From an uncultured Gammaproteobacteria bacterium (GTDB lineage: Bacteria; Pseudomonadota; Gammaproteobacteria; CAMYKB01), in the NCBI GenBank assembly GCA_947258875.1, contig CAMYKB010000001.1:56037-120036 (forward strand): a DNA stretch of 64,000 nucleotides, given 5' to 3'. This document shows positions 16,842 to 25,612 of this stretch, piece by piece (position 1 is the first letter of the stretch; each line of letters opens with the position of its first letter). Under the pieces are notes generated by a model. It worked only from the letters and a program-made list of their open reading frames with translations. It was not told where the DNA came from and made no database searches. A program made the translations under genes and the position numbers.

Positions 16842-17918
16842 TTATATCAATTTTAACTGAACATGCGAATCTTCTTTGTCCGGGACACATAAACCAGACA
16901 CCGTGACACCCAGTAGGCGCACCTTGCGCTGGCCGGCATCGGTTTTCGCCAGCAACTCCGGCAGCAGCGCATTCATCTCACTCAAGGCAGTAAAGGACTG
17001 CTCCAGAGTTCTGCTGCGTGTCACCTGCTCGAAGTTATCGAACTTCACCTTAATGGTCAGCGTGCGCCCGCTAATCCCCCTGGCAACCAGTTCATGCGCA
17101 ACCTCGCTGCTGCGTTGCCGCAACTGTAACAACATATCCCCGCTATCCGAGAGATCCTGATCAAAGGTGGTCTCCGAACCAATGGATTGCCGCACACGCT
17201 GACTCTCTACCGGCCGGTCATCGATCCCCCGTGCTGCGTGATAGTAATAATGCGCAGCCTTGCCAAAGACATCCTGCAAATCCTCCAGTGACCAGGTCTT
17301 CAAATCTCTGCCGGTAATAATGTCCAGGTCGTGCATTTTTGCTTCGGTAACCTTGCCAATACCGTGAAATTTACCGATCGCTAACGCATCCGCAAATGCG
17401 GCACCCTCGTCCGGCGTGATGACATACAAGCCATCCGGCTTGTCCATATCGGATGCGATCTTGGCAAGAAATTTATTGTAGGAGACACCCGCCGAAGCGG
17501 TCAGGCGGGTGTCACGAAAGATATCAGCCTTGATCGCTTGCGCGATGCGGGTTGCCGAACCCTGAAAATCAGTATTCTTAGTGACATCCAGATACGCCTC
17601 ATCCAGCGATAAAGGCTCAATCAAATCGGTATAGCGCTGGAAAACCGCGCGAATCTGCGCTGACAGCTGCCGGTAAACCTCAAAACGTGGACGCACGAAA
17701 ATCGCCTGCGGACACAACCGCCGCGCACGCGAAGACGGCATCGCCGAGTGAATGCCAAACTTACGTGCTTCATAAGAACAGGTCGCGACCACCCCGCGTT
17801 TGTCGGGCGAACCACCTACAATAATCGGCCGCCCCCGATACTCGGGGAAATCACGCTGCTCGACAGCAGCGTAAAAGGCATCCATGTCGATATGGATGAT
17901 TTTGCGGTGGGTGTGCAT
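16842..17918 (-). CDS. dinB: DNA polymerase IV
   Basis: A 358-residue Y-family translesion polymerase, normally SOS-induced. The first catalytic carboxylate motif is IHIDMDAFYAAVEQRD (residues 8-23) and the second is LSLDEAYLDVT (SxDE motif near 100-110). The helix-hairpin-helix AIGKFHGIGKVTEAKM is near residue 175, and the little-finger domain follows. The C-terminus HVQLKLI resembles the QLxLx(L/F) beta-clamp-binding motif. Length is normal for DinB. No clear LexA box was identified upstream. It is the last gene before the repeat pair. Confidence 0.95.
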   Translation of the reverse strand: MHTHRKIIHIDMDAFYAAVEQRDFPEYRGRPIIVGGSPDKRGVVATCSYEARKFGIHSAMPSSRARRLCPQAIFVRPRFEVYRQLSAQIRAVFQRYTDLIEPLSLDEAYLDVTKNTDFQGSATRIAQAIKADIFRDTRLTASAGVSYNKFLAKIASDMDKPDGLYVITPDEGAAFADALAIGKFHGIGKVTEAKMHDLDIITGRDLKTWSLEDLQDVFGKAAHYYYHAARGIDDRPVESQRVRQSIGSETTFDQDLSDSGDMLLQLRQRSSEVAHELVARGISGRTLTIKVKFDNFEQVTRSRTLEQSFTALSEMNALLPELLAKTDAGQRKVRLLGVTVSGLCVPDKEDSHVQLKLI

Positions 17919-18001
17919 GGGGGGATTATAAAGGCTGCATAAGTATCTCGGGAAATGCGATACCGAAGTCGAAAAGTCTGGGAATGAGGAACTAGCGTGT
18001 A

Positions 18002-18262
18002 TCGCTAACGCGATGATTGTTTGATGTGGGTATTCGCACCCCCGGGCGAGGCACTTTCTTTGTCAACAGCAACAAAGAAAGTGCCCAAAGAAAATGCCGC
18101 CCCAAGTCGCTCAAGGCCACTGCGCTTCGCAGTTTTGGCTCCGAGGTCGCCCGACAGCACATCCTTGTGCTGGCGTGCGACGCGCGCGTTCCCTCGCGCG
18201 CCACTTCGTGCTCCCAGCCAAAACTTTGCGATGCTCGGGCACGCGCCGAAGGGGAATCAAAT
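18002..18262 (+). repeat. hairpin-rich dispersed repeat, copy A
   Basis: A 260-base element matching, in inverted orientation, the sequence at 18941-19199. Shared blocks are TCGCTAACGCGA, GTGGGTATTCGCACCC, GGGCGAGG, CAGCCAAA and CTCGGGCACGC. It contains a hairpin GCACTTTCTTTGT (18051-18063)/ACAAAGAAAGTGC (18071-18083). Two further hairpins (18155-18172 and 18181-18198) have GGA in the loop on the minus strand. It is too irregular to encode a protein; the open frames across it are by-products of its composition. It has no transposase, so it is best called a non-autonomous repeat. Confidence 0.8.
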
Positions 18263-18353
18263 CACTTCGCGTTTCAAGCTTTGTTTAAAAATTGAGTGTG
18301 GCCGATTAATTCGAGTCTTCCCCCGATTATCTATGCCTTACATGCATTGATTA

Positions 18354-18731
18354 TCAAATATGGCCACTAATGCCAGACAGAGTTGATAACAGTAGTAAAG
18401 CCAAGAGTGGTGAGGATAAAGCAAACAACCATTCTGCAAAGAAAATAATTATGCCACTTGAATAATTTTGTGCGCCAATTTCCGAAAGGTAAGATCCATA
18501 GAAACCAGCGGCTAGCGCTCCACCTAGAATGCCGATGGCGAATAACACAATAAAAACCAGCATGACTGTAACAGCTACCGACTCCAAGCTCGTAAATTTA
18601 AGCGCAAAGTGTCTATAGAAAACGAGAACGACACAAATTAGCAAAGTTAGGAGTACAGATTTTCGAAATACACGATAGCCGGGTTGTGCGCTATCGCTTA
18701 GCATTTTCCGGATAATGTCGATTAGCTCCAT
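18354..18731 (-). CDS. membrane protein of unknown function between inverted repeats
   Basis: A 125-residue protein with a short polar N-terminus (MELIDIIRKMLSDSAQPGYR) and three hydrophobic segments (about 25-42, 51-80 and 96-120). I do not recognise the family. Its DNA is clearly more AT-rich than the flanking genes, and it lies between two inverted copies of a dispersed repeat (18002-18262 and 18941-19199). I infer horizontal acquisition or carriage as a passenger. Nothing else coding was found between the repeats. Confidence 0.6.
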   Translation of the reverse strand: MELIDIIRKMLSDSAQPGYRVFRKSVLLTLLICVVLVFYRHFALKFTSLESVAVTVMLVFIVLFAIGILGGALAAGFYGSYLSEIGAQNYSSGIIIFFAEWLFALSSPLLALLLLSTLSGISGHI

Positions 18732-18940
18732 TCAACCTTCCAAAAGTTCGCCCATCTTCGTGGTGCCTAATTTAGTTAATTATGCGGAACATATTTACCA
18801 TGTATTTATTGCATATATGGACTATATTTCCACGTAATCTCATATTCAAGGTAAAACATGGAAAATCCCGAAATGTTATATCGCTTCCCGGGTTACGCTG
18901 CGCTCACCCAGGCTACAAAAGCAGGTTTTGTTTTGACTTT

Positions 18941-19199
18941 GATCTTCATCCCCTTCAGGCGTGCCCGAGCATCGTAAAGCTTTGGCTGGGAACCCGAAGG
19001 GGCATGGCATGGATGCCATGCATTGGCCCTCGGCACATGGACGTGCCGTGGGCCAACTTCGGAGCCAAAGCTGCGAAGCGCAGGAATAGCACGCCTGAGG
19101 GGTGTCCTTTCTTTTGGGTACTTTTCTTTGGACAAGCAAAGAAAAGTACCTCGCCCGTGGGTGCGAATACCCACATAAAACAACCGTCGCGTTAGCGAC
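18941..19199 (-). repeat. hairpin-rich dispersed repeat, copy B (inverted)
   Basis: The inverted partner of copy A. The hairpin GTACTTTTCTTT/AAAGAAAAGTAC replaces GCACTTTCTTT/AAAGAAAGTGC of copy A, so both arms changed together. On the plus strand it carries GCATGGCA-TGGA-TGCCATGC (19002-19021) and CGGCAC-ATGGAC-GTGCCG (19031-19048). The stem sequences differ from copy A while the GGA-in-loop design is kept. Between 18732 and 18940 I see nothing else. Confidence 0.8.
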
Positions 19200-19207
19200 A
19201 CCAACCC

Positions 19208-19915
19208 CTAGTTCACCGGCAGCTTCGCCCGCAACTCATCCCGATCAAACCACCAGTTGTCACCGACGATAACGTCTAGCATTGTGGACAGACGTGGCAA
19301 TAATTCCTTGGGATCATTCAGCTGCAACATCTCCATCCAGATATTGATGGACTCTTCATCTTCGATACCTCGGTGCCGTTTGGCTACCTGCGCCAGAATC
19401 TGTGAAGTCAGGAAGGAGAGGCTCTCTTCATCCTTGCCTTCGCAACGCAGATGCACGATGTAATGTGCAACAGCGGCGGCCACAGCGCCACCATCAGAAT
19501 CATCCGGCGTCTCATCCACAACATGATGCAACATGGCAACCGTCGTCTGTGGTGAGATCGGATAGGTTATCCCCAGCCACACACCTTGCGCCAAAGCAAT
19601 AATGGATTGCTCCTGCTCGGCGCGATACATGATCTCACAGGCCTCGACGGCGGCCTGCCATTCCTCTACTGTCAGCAACAAATCAAACGCAGCGCGCGCC
19701 TCGTCCCAGGCCTCTTTTGATTGCTCCAGGCCCAACAGGGTTTCAGCAATATCGACCATGATGCGGCCACGATCGCCAGCCGCTGCATCATCTGCCAATT
19801 CGCGCAAATGCTGGCGGTGCTGAAATAACTGTTTTTCCAGTAATGCTCGGGACTCGCCGGTATTCATACCAACAACGGAATCCTTAAGGGGCTTGTCACC
19901 AGTGAGCTCAGTCAT
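19208..19915 (-). CDS. conserved helical protein of unknown function
   Basis: A 235-residue soluble protein that looks almost entirely helical. Repeat-like segments (AETLLGLEQSKEAWDEARAA, then LLTVEEWQAAVEACEIMYRA) suggest TPR-like or alpha-solenoid packing. GVWLGITYPISPQTTVAMLHHVVDETPDDSDGG in the middle is distinctive, followed by VAAAVAHYIVHLRCEGKD. There is no signal peptide or membrane segment. GGAGG precedes the ATG. I do not recognise the family. It lies 37 bases after another helical protein gene on the same strand, so the two are probably cotranscribed and may act together. Confidence 0.75.
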   Translation of the reverse strand: MTELTGDKPLKDSVVGMNTGESRALLEKQLFQHRQHLRELADDAAAGDRGRIMVDIAETLLGLEQSKEAWDEARAAFDLLLTVEEWQAAVEACEIMYRAEQEQSIIALAQGVWLGITYPISPQTTVAMLHHVVDETPDDSDGGAVAAAVAHYIVHLRCEGKDEESLSFLTSQILAQVAKRHRGIEDEESINIWMEMLQLNDPKELLPRLSTMLDVIVGDNWWFDRDELRAKLPVN

Positions 19916-19952
19916 AAAACCTCCAACTGCAATATTTTACTTCACACATTTG

Positions 19953-20645
19953 TTAATTCAGATTACCAGCAGCCGGCTGCGAAATTGCATGGGCTTCCAG
20001 TTCAGTCAGGTACTGCCAGGCCTGCGTCAGCCCCTCCGGATACTGTTGCTGTAGTTCAGATAGCAACGCACGCGCCTGTTGGCACAAGGCGGCACGTTGT
20101 TCGGCTTCGAATAATTGCAACGCGGCGCAGGCAGCATCAACAGGCCCGGTTAACAACACCGGCACCAGTTCGCTAGCATCGATGAGGTTATCCGGCCGCA
20201 GTAGGTCGCTGATGAGTGAGTAATCCTGCAGGGCATAATGCATTTGCCGCGCCTCTTCTTCCTGTTCCAGTTCGTCGATGGCCAGCGGGTCGTTCTCCGC
20301 CGCTTTCCACACGACCCGCATGATGACGCTTACCAGTTTTTTCAATGCCGCCCGTGTTGCACCCTGATCACCCGCCAGCCCCGAACACCATTCATAATAG
20401 CGATCGATCTTCTCCTTGAGCTTAAGTATCACATCGCTTTCGACGTTGTCATCAAGCGACATGGCCTCTTGCAATAAAGACTGGAAGTGTTGCTGAAAAT
20501 CGAGCAGCTCTTCGGTATCAAGACGTTGCGCTTCTTCGAGCTGCGCCCGTGTAACCTCCTGCTTTTCCGTAGCGAACAACGGATTGCCCTGCATGCGTTG
20601 CAGGTGACGCTCGCGTGCGCCGGGCTTGTCACTGAAGCGGATCAT
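19953..20645 (-). CDS. acidic helical protein, partner of the downstream gene
   Basis: A 230-residue acidic, Glu/Gln/Leu-rich protein with long amphipathic helices and no signal peptide. It starts MIRFSDKPGARERHLQRMQG and contains FQQHFQSLLQEAMSLDDNVE, IDRYYEWCSGLAG and VIMRVVWKAAENDPLAIDEL. The family is unknown to me. It is divergent from fabA (157 bases between starts) and directly precedes the helical protein at 19208-19915. Confidence 0.75.
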   Translation of the reverse strand: MIRFSDKPGARERHLQRMQGNPLFATEKQEVTRAQLEEAQRLDTEELLDFQQHFQSLLQEAMSLDDNVESDVILKLKEKIDRYYEWCSGLAGDQGATRAALKKLVSVIMRVVWKAAENDPLAIDELEQEEEARQMHYALQDYSLISDLLRPDNLIDASELVPVLLTGPVDAACAALQLFEAEQRAALCQQARALLSELQQQYPEGLTQAWQYLTELEAHAISQPAAGNLN

Positions 20646-20801
20646 GTCGTTAGCGGATAGACCTTATGATTTTCGGGATATTGTCTGTGTGCGGCCGCTA
20701 TTATCCATGATTTCAGCAGCGGGTGCGGCCTTTACAGGCGTAATACTCTATAATGCTCGGCTTTCAAGCTGCCAAACCCACGTTTTTATTCTGGAATAAA
20801 C

Positions 20802-21317
20802 ATGACTAGACCTAATGCATTTGAACGCGAAGAACTCTTGAAATCCGGTCACGGCGAGATGTTTGGCCCCGGCAATGCCCAGTTACCGACCCCGAATATG
20901 CTGATGATGGATCGCATCACACAAATCACTGACACGGGCGGCACCTACGACAAAGGCGAAATCATTGCTGAGCTTGATATCAAACCTGACTTATGGTTTT
21001 TTGAATGCCACTTTCCTGGTGACCCGGTTATGCCCGGTTGCCTGGGGCTGGATGCCATGTGGCAACTGGTCGGTTTCTTTCTGGCCTGGTCGGGCAATCC
21101 CGGACGTGGCCGCGCGCTGGGTGTCAACGAGGTCAAGTTTACCGGACAGGTCTTACCCACCGCCAATAAGGTCACCTATCACATTAATATCAAACGCATG
21201 ATCACCCGCAAACTGGTGATGGGTATTGCCGATGGCAGCATGTCGGTCGATGGCCGCGAAATCTATACCGCCAAGGACTTGCGGGTTGGCTTGTTTACGT
21301 CGACCGAAGGATTCTAG
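20802..21317 (+). CDS. fabA: 3-hydroxydecanoyl-ACP dehydratase/isomerase
   Basis: A 171-residue FabA, the bifunctional dehydratase/isomerase that introduces the cis double bond in anaerobic unsaturated fatty-acid synthesis. The catalytic His is in [20 protein letters not shown] (His at about residue 70 and Asp at about residue 84), and NEVKFTGQV is characteristic. Length matches E. coli (172). A TATAAT hexamer lies at 20749-20754, though no matching -35 is convincing. fabB, the usual partner, does not follow; the next gene converges. Confidence 0.96.
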   Translation: MTRPNAFEREELLKSGHGEMFGPGNAQLPTPNMLMMDRITQITDTGGTYDKGEIIAELDIKPDLWFFECHFPGDPVMPGCLGLDAMWQLVGFFLAWSGNPGRGRALGVNEVKFTGQVLPTANKVTYHINIKRMITRKLVMGIADGSMSVDGREIYTAKDLRVGLFTSTEGF

Positions 21318-21332
21318 TGTCCGGACTAACAA

Positions 21333-21986
21333 TCAGTCCGCCTGGAAATCAATTCCCTTGTGGCTGCCGTCACAGAACGGTTTATTTTTTGACGCGCCGC
21401 AGCGGCATAACGCGCCCTTGTTACGCTGCGTCTCACCCTTGTCACTAGTGATTCTGACAGGGCCCTTAAACATTAAGGGCCCGTTGCTGCGCAAGCTGAA
21501 CACCAGCGTATCGACTGAGGCATCCACATCATCATCTGCACGCGCATCCCTGATACTGCCATCGTGTTCGAAGCCGTATTCCTTATGGCTGCCATCACAA
21601 TAAGGTTTGTTTTTTGAAGCGCCACAGCGACAAAGCGCCATGTCAGCCGCCTTATCCAACACAGCGCCATCAGCATCCTGAAACTCCAGTTCGCCTTCGC
21701 AGTACAACGGGCCGTTAGTCACCAGGGTAATCGTGTTTTCGTTTTCAGACATACCCGCCTCTTCTGATTCATTCTCATTTTCATACTTTAGCGCACCGCT
21801 TGGGCAACGCCCGATAACCTCGATAACCTCCGCACTCGTAGCCGCATCAGGGTCGATCCAGGGTTTGCGTTCAGGGTCAAATACTTTCGGCAATCCCTTC
21901 ACGCACTCGGCGGCGTGGATACAGCGGCCTGAATCGTAACTCACCTTCAGCCGCTTACCGTTATACCAGTGAATTTTATCCACCAT
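21333..21986 (-). CDS. ferredoxin-like plus double CDGSH iron-sulfur protein
   Basis: A 217-residue fusion of three iron-sulfur modules. Residues 1-75 are a Fer4_19-type domain (KRLKVSYDSGRCIHAAECVK and the GRCPSGALKYE end). It is followed by two CDGSH (mitoNEET-like) domains, each ending in a near-identical motif: LCRCGASKNKPYCDGSHKEY and LCRCGASKNKPFCDGSHKG. Each motif supplies three Cys and one His for a 2Fe-2S cluster. The likely role is electron transfer or Fe-S/redox sensing; partners are unknown. The acidic linker (EYENENESEEAGMSENEN) separates the first module. It converges with fabA (15-base gap) and lies 26 bases downstream of pepN. Confidence 0.88.
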   Translation of the reverse strand: MVDKIHWYNGKRLKVSYDSGRCIHAAECVKGLPKVFDPERKPWIDPDAATSAEVIEVIGRCPSGALKYENENESEEAGMSENENTITLVTNGPLYCEGELEFQDADGAVLDKAADMALCRCGASKNKPYCDGSHKEYGFEHDGSIRDARADDDVDASVDTLVFSLRSNGPLMFKGPVRITSDKGETQRNKGALCRCGASKNKPFCDGSHKGIDFQAD

Positions 21987-22012
21987 TGATTGATTCCTAT
22001 GTTTGCAGCGTG

Positions 22013-24658
22013 TTATTTCACGCTCTTTGAGATGATCTCGTAAACATTTTTTGATAGACCCTCTGTCTGCAGGATACGTTGCTGTTCGGCGCGCATCAGC
22101 GCCTGACGATCGACGTCATATTTCTTCCAGCGCAGAAAGGCCCCGGCCAGCGCGGCGGCGACATGTGGATTCAGCGGATCGATTTCCAATACACGATCTG
22201 CAACAAAGCGATAGGCCTCACCGGATTGCTGATGGAAATGCACAGGGTTATTTATGGCAAACATGTTGATAAGTGAACGCACCTTGTTTGGATTTTTTAT
22301 CGAGAACAACTCATGGCGCATCAAACCCTTCACGGTATCCAACGCGTCGGGTTGGTCGGCCATTGCCTGCAATGAAAACCACTTATCCATTACCAGGGTG
22401 TCGTGACGCCATTGCGCCTCGAACTGCATCAATGCCTGTTCGCGCTGCGCCACATCAACATCGATCAATGCGCGTAACGCACCGATGCTATCGGTCATAT
22501 TGTTAGCTGCTTCAAATTGCTGTTGAGCCAGTGAAATGTAATCCGATTTATCCAGTTGCAACAAATAACCAAGACAGGTATTGCGCAGCGAGCGTTTACC
22601 CATGTCCGCGGCGACGTAGCGGTAGGTGCCACTCACTTCATTGGCGTGATAGGCACTGCTGAATTCAGGTTCTAGCCCGGATGCAATAGCTCGCTGCATG
22701 GCCTTGTAAACATGATGTACCGCATCGACATCAACGACATCGAGATACTCTGCAATGATGTTCTCGCCAGGCAATGCCAGTGTCGCCGCCACCAGCACCG
22801 CATCCAGCCGCGTATCCTTCAAGGTATCACGCAATGCATCGCAATACAGGGGATCGATGAGCACATCGCGCCCGGCCTGATACGCTTCAATCTGTGTTAA
22901 GAGAATGTTGAGCGCAAGGCGTTGCCCGGCATCCCAGCGGTTAAAGGCATCACTGTCGTTGGCCAGCAAAAACGCTAGCTCTTCGTTGCTATAATCGAAA
23001 CACAGCTTGACCGGCGCGGAAAACCCGCGCAGCAGCGATGGCACCGGCATAACCGGTACATCGGCAAAGATGAATGATTGTGCCGCTTCGGTGACTTCAA
23101 AAACGCGTGTGTATGCACTGCCGCCCGCCTCTCCGGCCAGCTGTAACGGCATGTCATTGCCTTCGCTATTGAGCAGCCCCACAGACAGGGGAATGGCGAA
23201 GGGTTGTTTACCGGCTTGCCCTGGCGTATCAGGACAGCTCTGCCGAATTTCGAGACGATAGGTTTTCGCCCGATCATCCCATTCGCCGCTCACATCCACT
23301 TGCGGTGTACCAGCCTGATCATACCAGCGCTTGAATTGGGTCAGGTCACGGTCATTGCTATCGGCCATCGCCGCAGCGAAATCATCAGTGGTCACCGCCT
23401 GACCATCGTGGCGTTGAAAATAGAGATCCATACCCTTGCGGAAGCCTTCAGCACCCAACAAGGTATGATACATCCGCACCACCTCCGCACCTTTTTCATA
23501 CACCGTCAGGGTATAGAAATTATCGATCTGCATGTAAGACTGCGGCCGCACTGGATGCGCCATGGGTCCGGCATCTTCGGAAAACTGACGGGCACGCAAA
23601 GCACGCACATCATTGATGCGCTTGACCGCGCGCGATGTCATATCGGCGGTGAACTCCTGATCGCGAAATACTGTGAGGCCTTCCTTGAGACTGAGCTGGA
23701 ACCAGTCACGGCAGGTAATCCGGTTGCCGGTCCAGTTATGAAAATACTCGTGTCCGATGACGGCTTCGATATTGACGTAATCGTCATCGGTGGCGGTGTC
23801 GGGCCGTGCCAGCACATATTTCGAATTGAAAACGTTGAGGCCCTTGTTCTCCATCGCGCCCATATTGAAATCATCGACGGCGACGATCATGTAGATATCG
23901 AGATCGTATTCCAGGCCAAAGACCTCTTCATCCCACTGCATGGCCTTTTTCAGCGAGGCCATAGCGTGATCGCATTTATCAATGTTATGCGCCTGCACGT
24001 AAATACGTAATGCCACCTGCCTGCCGGATGCGGTCGTGTAACTATCTTCCAGACTCAGTAGATTGCCGGCCACCAAGGCGAACAGGTAACAGGGCTTGGG
24101 ATACGGGTCCTGCCATTTGGCAAAATGCCGCTCACCCTCGAGTTCACCGCTGTCAACCAGGTTGCCGTTGGACAGCAGTACGGGACAGCTTGCGCTGTCG
24201 GCCTCTATGCTGGTGGTATAGCTGGACATCACGTCGGGACGGTCCAGGAAATAGGTGATGCGGCGAAATCCCTGTGCCTCACACTGGGTGCAATAATTAC
24301 CGCTGGATTGATACAGGCCTTCCAGTGATGTGTTGTGCTGCGGTTTTATGCGAGTCTCTATCAGCAGCTCGAATTTCGCCGGGACATCCGTGAGAGTGAG
24401 ACTCTCATTGTCCAACACATAGTCCTGCGCACTAAGCGCCCTGCCATCGAGCGTTACAGCCAGCAGCTCCAGCTGCTCACCATTCAATACCAGCGGATCT
24501 TTTGCTGATGCGGCACCAGGGTTACGCCGCAGCGACAGCTTCGAACGCACAGTGGTGGCGTCCTCGCCAAGATCGAAATGCAAGTCCACCGTATCGATCA
24601 AAAACGCCGGAGGCGTATAGTCTTTAAGGTAGATGGTATTGGGGCTGCCTTCTCTCAT
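22013..24658 (-). CDS. pepN: aminopeptidase N
   Basis: An 881-residue M1-family zinc aminopeptidase that removes N-terminal residues from peptides in the cytoplasm. The substrate-binding GAMENKGLN motif and the zinc motif HEYFHNW, with the third ligand Glu in LKEGLTVFRDQEF, are intact. The N-terminal beta domain begins DYTPPAFLIDTVDLHFDL, and the C-terminal helical region ends NVYEIISKSVK. Length matches E. coli PepN (870). Its start faces trhO on the plus strand across 96 bases. Confidence 0.96.
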   Translation of the reverse strand: MREGSPNTIYLKDYTPPAFLIDTVDLHFDLGEDATTVRSKLSLRRNPGAASAKDPLVLNGEQLELLAVTLDGRALSAQDYVLDNESLTLTDVPAKFELLIETRIKPQHNTSLEGLYQSSGNYCTQCEAQGFRRITYFLDRPDVMSSYTTSIEADSASCPVLLSNGNLVDSGELEGERHFAKWQDPYPKPCYLFALVAGNLLSLEDSYTTASGRQVALRIYVQAHNIDKCDHAMASLKKAMQWDEEVFGLEYDLDIYMIVAVDDFNMGAMENKGLNVFNSKYVLARPDTATDDDYVNIEAVIGHEYFHNWTGNRITCRDWFQLSLKEGLTVFRDQEFTADMTSRAVKRINDVRALRARQFSEDAGPMAHPVRPQSYMQIDNFYTLTVYEKGAEVVRMYHTLLGAEGFRKGMDLYFQRHDGQAVTTDDFAAAMADSNDRDLTQFKRWYDQAGTPQVDVSGEWDDRAKTYRLEIRQSCPDTPGQAGKQPFAIPLSVGLLNSEGNDMPLQLAGEAGGSAYTRVFEVTEAAQSFIFADVPVMPVPSLLRGFSAPVKLCFDYSNEELAFLLANDSDAFNRWDAGQRLALNILLTQIEAYQAGRDVLIDPLYCDALRDTLKDTRLDAVLVAATLALPGENIIAEYLDVVDVDAVHHVYKAMQRAIASGLEPEFSSAYHANEVSGTYRYVAADMGKRSLRNTCLGYLLQLDKSDYISLAQQQFEAANNMTDSIGALRALIDVDVAQREQALMQFEAQWRHDTLVMDKWFSLQAMADQPDALDTVKGLMRHELFSIKNPNKVRSLINMFAINNPVHFHQQSGEAYRFVADRVLEIDPLNPHVAAALAGAFLRWKKYDVDRQALMRAEQQRILQTEGLSKNVYEIISKSVK

Positions 24659-24754
24659 GCCGGGATTCCATTGGGTTCTGTACAGATAAAGCGAATTGGG
24701 GGATCATATCGCCCCGTCTGGAATGATGCTATTTTTTTAAGGAACCTCTGATCA

Positions 24755-25612
24755 ATGCGTGAACTGCATAACCAGAGCCTCTCTAAGGTATACACAGTGG
24801 AAAACCCTGATCGTATTCTGAATATCGTGGCCTACAAATTTGTGGGCCTGGATGAGCTCAGCACGCAACGTGCGCAGTGGCTGGCGCGTTGCGATGCCCT
24901 GCAATTGAAAGGTACCGTATTATTGAGCCCCGAAGGCATTAATATCATGCTGGCCGGCAAACCCGAAGCCATCCTCAGCCTGCAACGCGAAATCCACGAT
25001 GACCCGCGTTTCGCCGATATGCCCTTCAAGGAAAGCCTCTCAGATGATGTGCCTTTTGAACGCATGCTGGTCAAGATCAAACCCGAGATCATTTCATTTG
25101 GTATACCCGGCATTAATCCACGCGAGCATACCGCCACACACCTGCCACCTGAAACCCTCAAGGCCTGGCTGGATGAACGCCGCGACATCGTGCTGCTGGA
25201 TACCCGCAACGACTACGAGGTGCAGCTGGGCAGCTTTGATAGTGCGGTACATCTCGGAATCCAGCGATTCCGGCAGTTCCCGGAGGCGCTTGCCGGACTC
25301 GACAAGACCATCAAGGATAAACCCGTCGTCACCTTTTGTACCGGGGGCATCCGCTGCGAAAAGGCCTCCGAGTTATTGCTACGCGGGGGCTTTCGCGAGG
25401 TCTACCAGATCGATGGTGGCATACTCAATTACTTCGAACAATGCGGTGGGGCACACTGGCATGGCGACTGTTTCGTCTACGACGAACGCATCGCTCTGGA
25501 TCCGCAGCTCAACGCCACCCATACGTGCCTCTGCCGCGAATGCCAACAACCGCTGGCGCCTCAGGAAGACACGCTATGCGCCCAATGTGCTGCACAAGAG
25601 GCGCATGCATGA
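24755..25612 (+). CDS. trhO: tRNA uridine(34) hydroxylase, rhodanese-type
   Basis: A 285-residue member of the TrhO/YceA (UPF0176) family, which hydroxylates wobble uridine 34 in tRNAs on the way to cmo5U/mcmo5U. An acylphosphatase-like N-terminal domain (about 25-115) is followed by a rhodanese domain with active Cys in FCTGGIRCEKASELL. It ends with a C-terminal Cys-rich tail (CLCRECQQPL and CAQCAAQ) typical of the family. AAGGA is 11 bases before the chosen ATG; a GTG at 24797 is a weaker alternative. The stop overlaps the tatD start by 4 bases, so the pair is coupled. Confidence 0.9.
   Translation: MRELHNQSLSKVYTVENPDRILNIVAYKFVGLDELSTQRAQWLARCDALQLKGTVLLSPEGINIMLAGKPEAILSLQREIHDDPRFADMPFKESLSDDVPFERMLVKIKPEIISFGIPGINPREHTATHLPPETLKAWLDERRDIVLLDTRNDYEVQLGSFDSAVHLGIQRFRQFPEALAGLDKTIKDKPVVTFCTGGIRCEKASELLLRGGFREVYQIDGGILNYFEQCGGAHWHGDCFVYDERIALDPQLNATHTCLCRECQQPLAPQEDTLCAQCAAQEAHA

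Noticed and set aside
18017..18350. Overlapping reading frames of 60-110 codons in the repeat at 18002-18262, and again at 18876-19204
   Set aside because: They are by-products of the hairpin-rich repeat, occur in several frames at once and lack ribosome-binding sites.
25336..25608. N-terminal extension of the TatD frame
   Set aside because: It overlaps trhO in another frame; family alignment and the ATGA coupling place the start at 25609.
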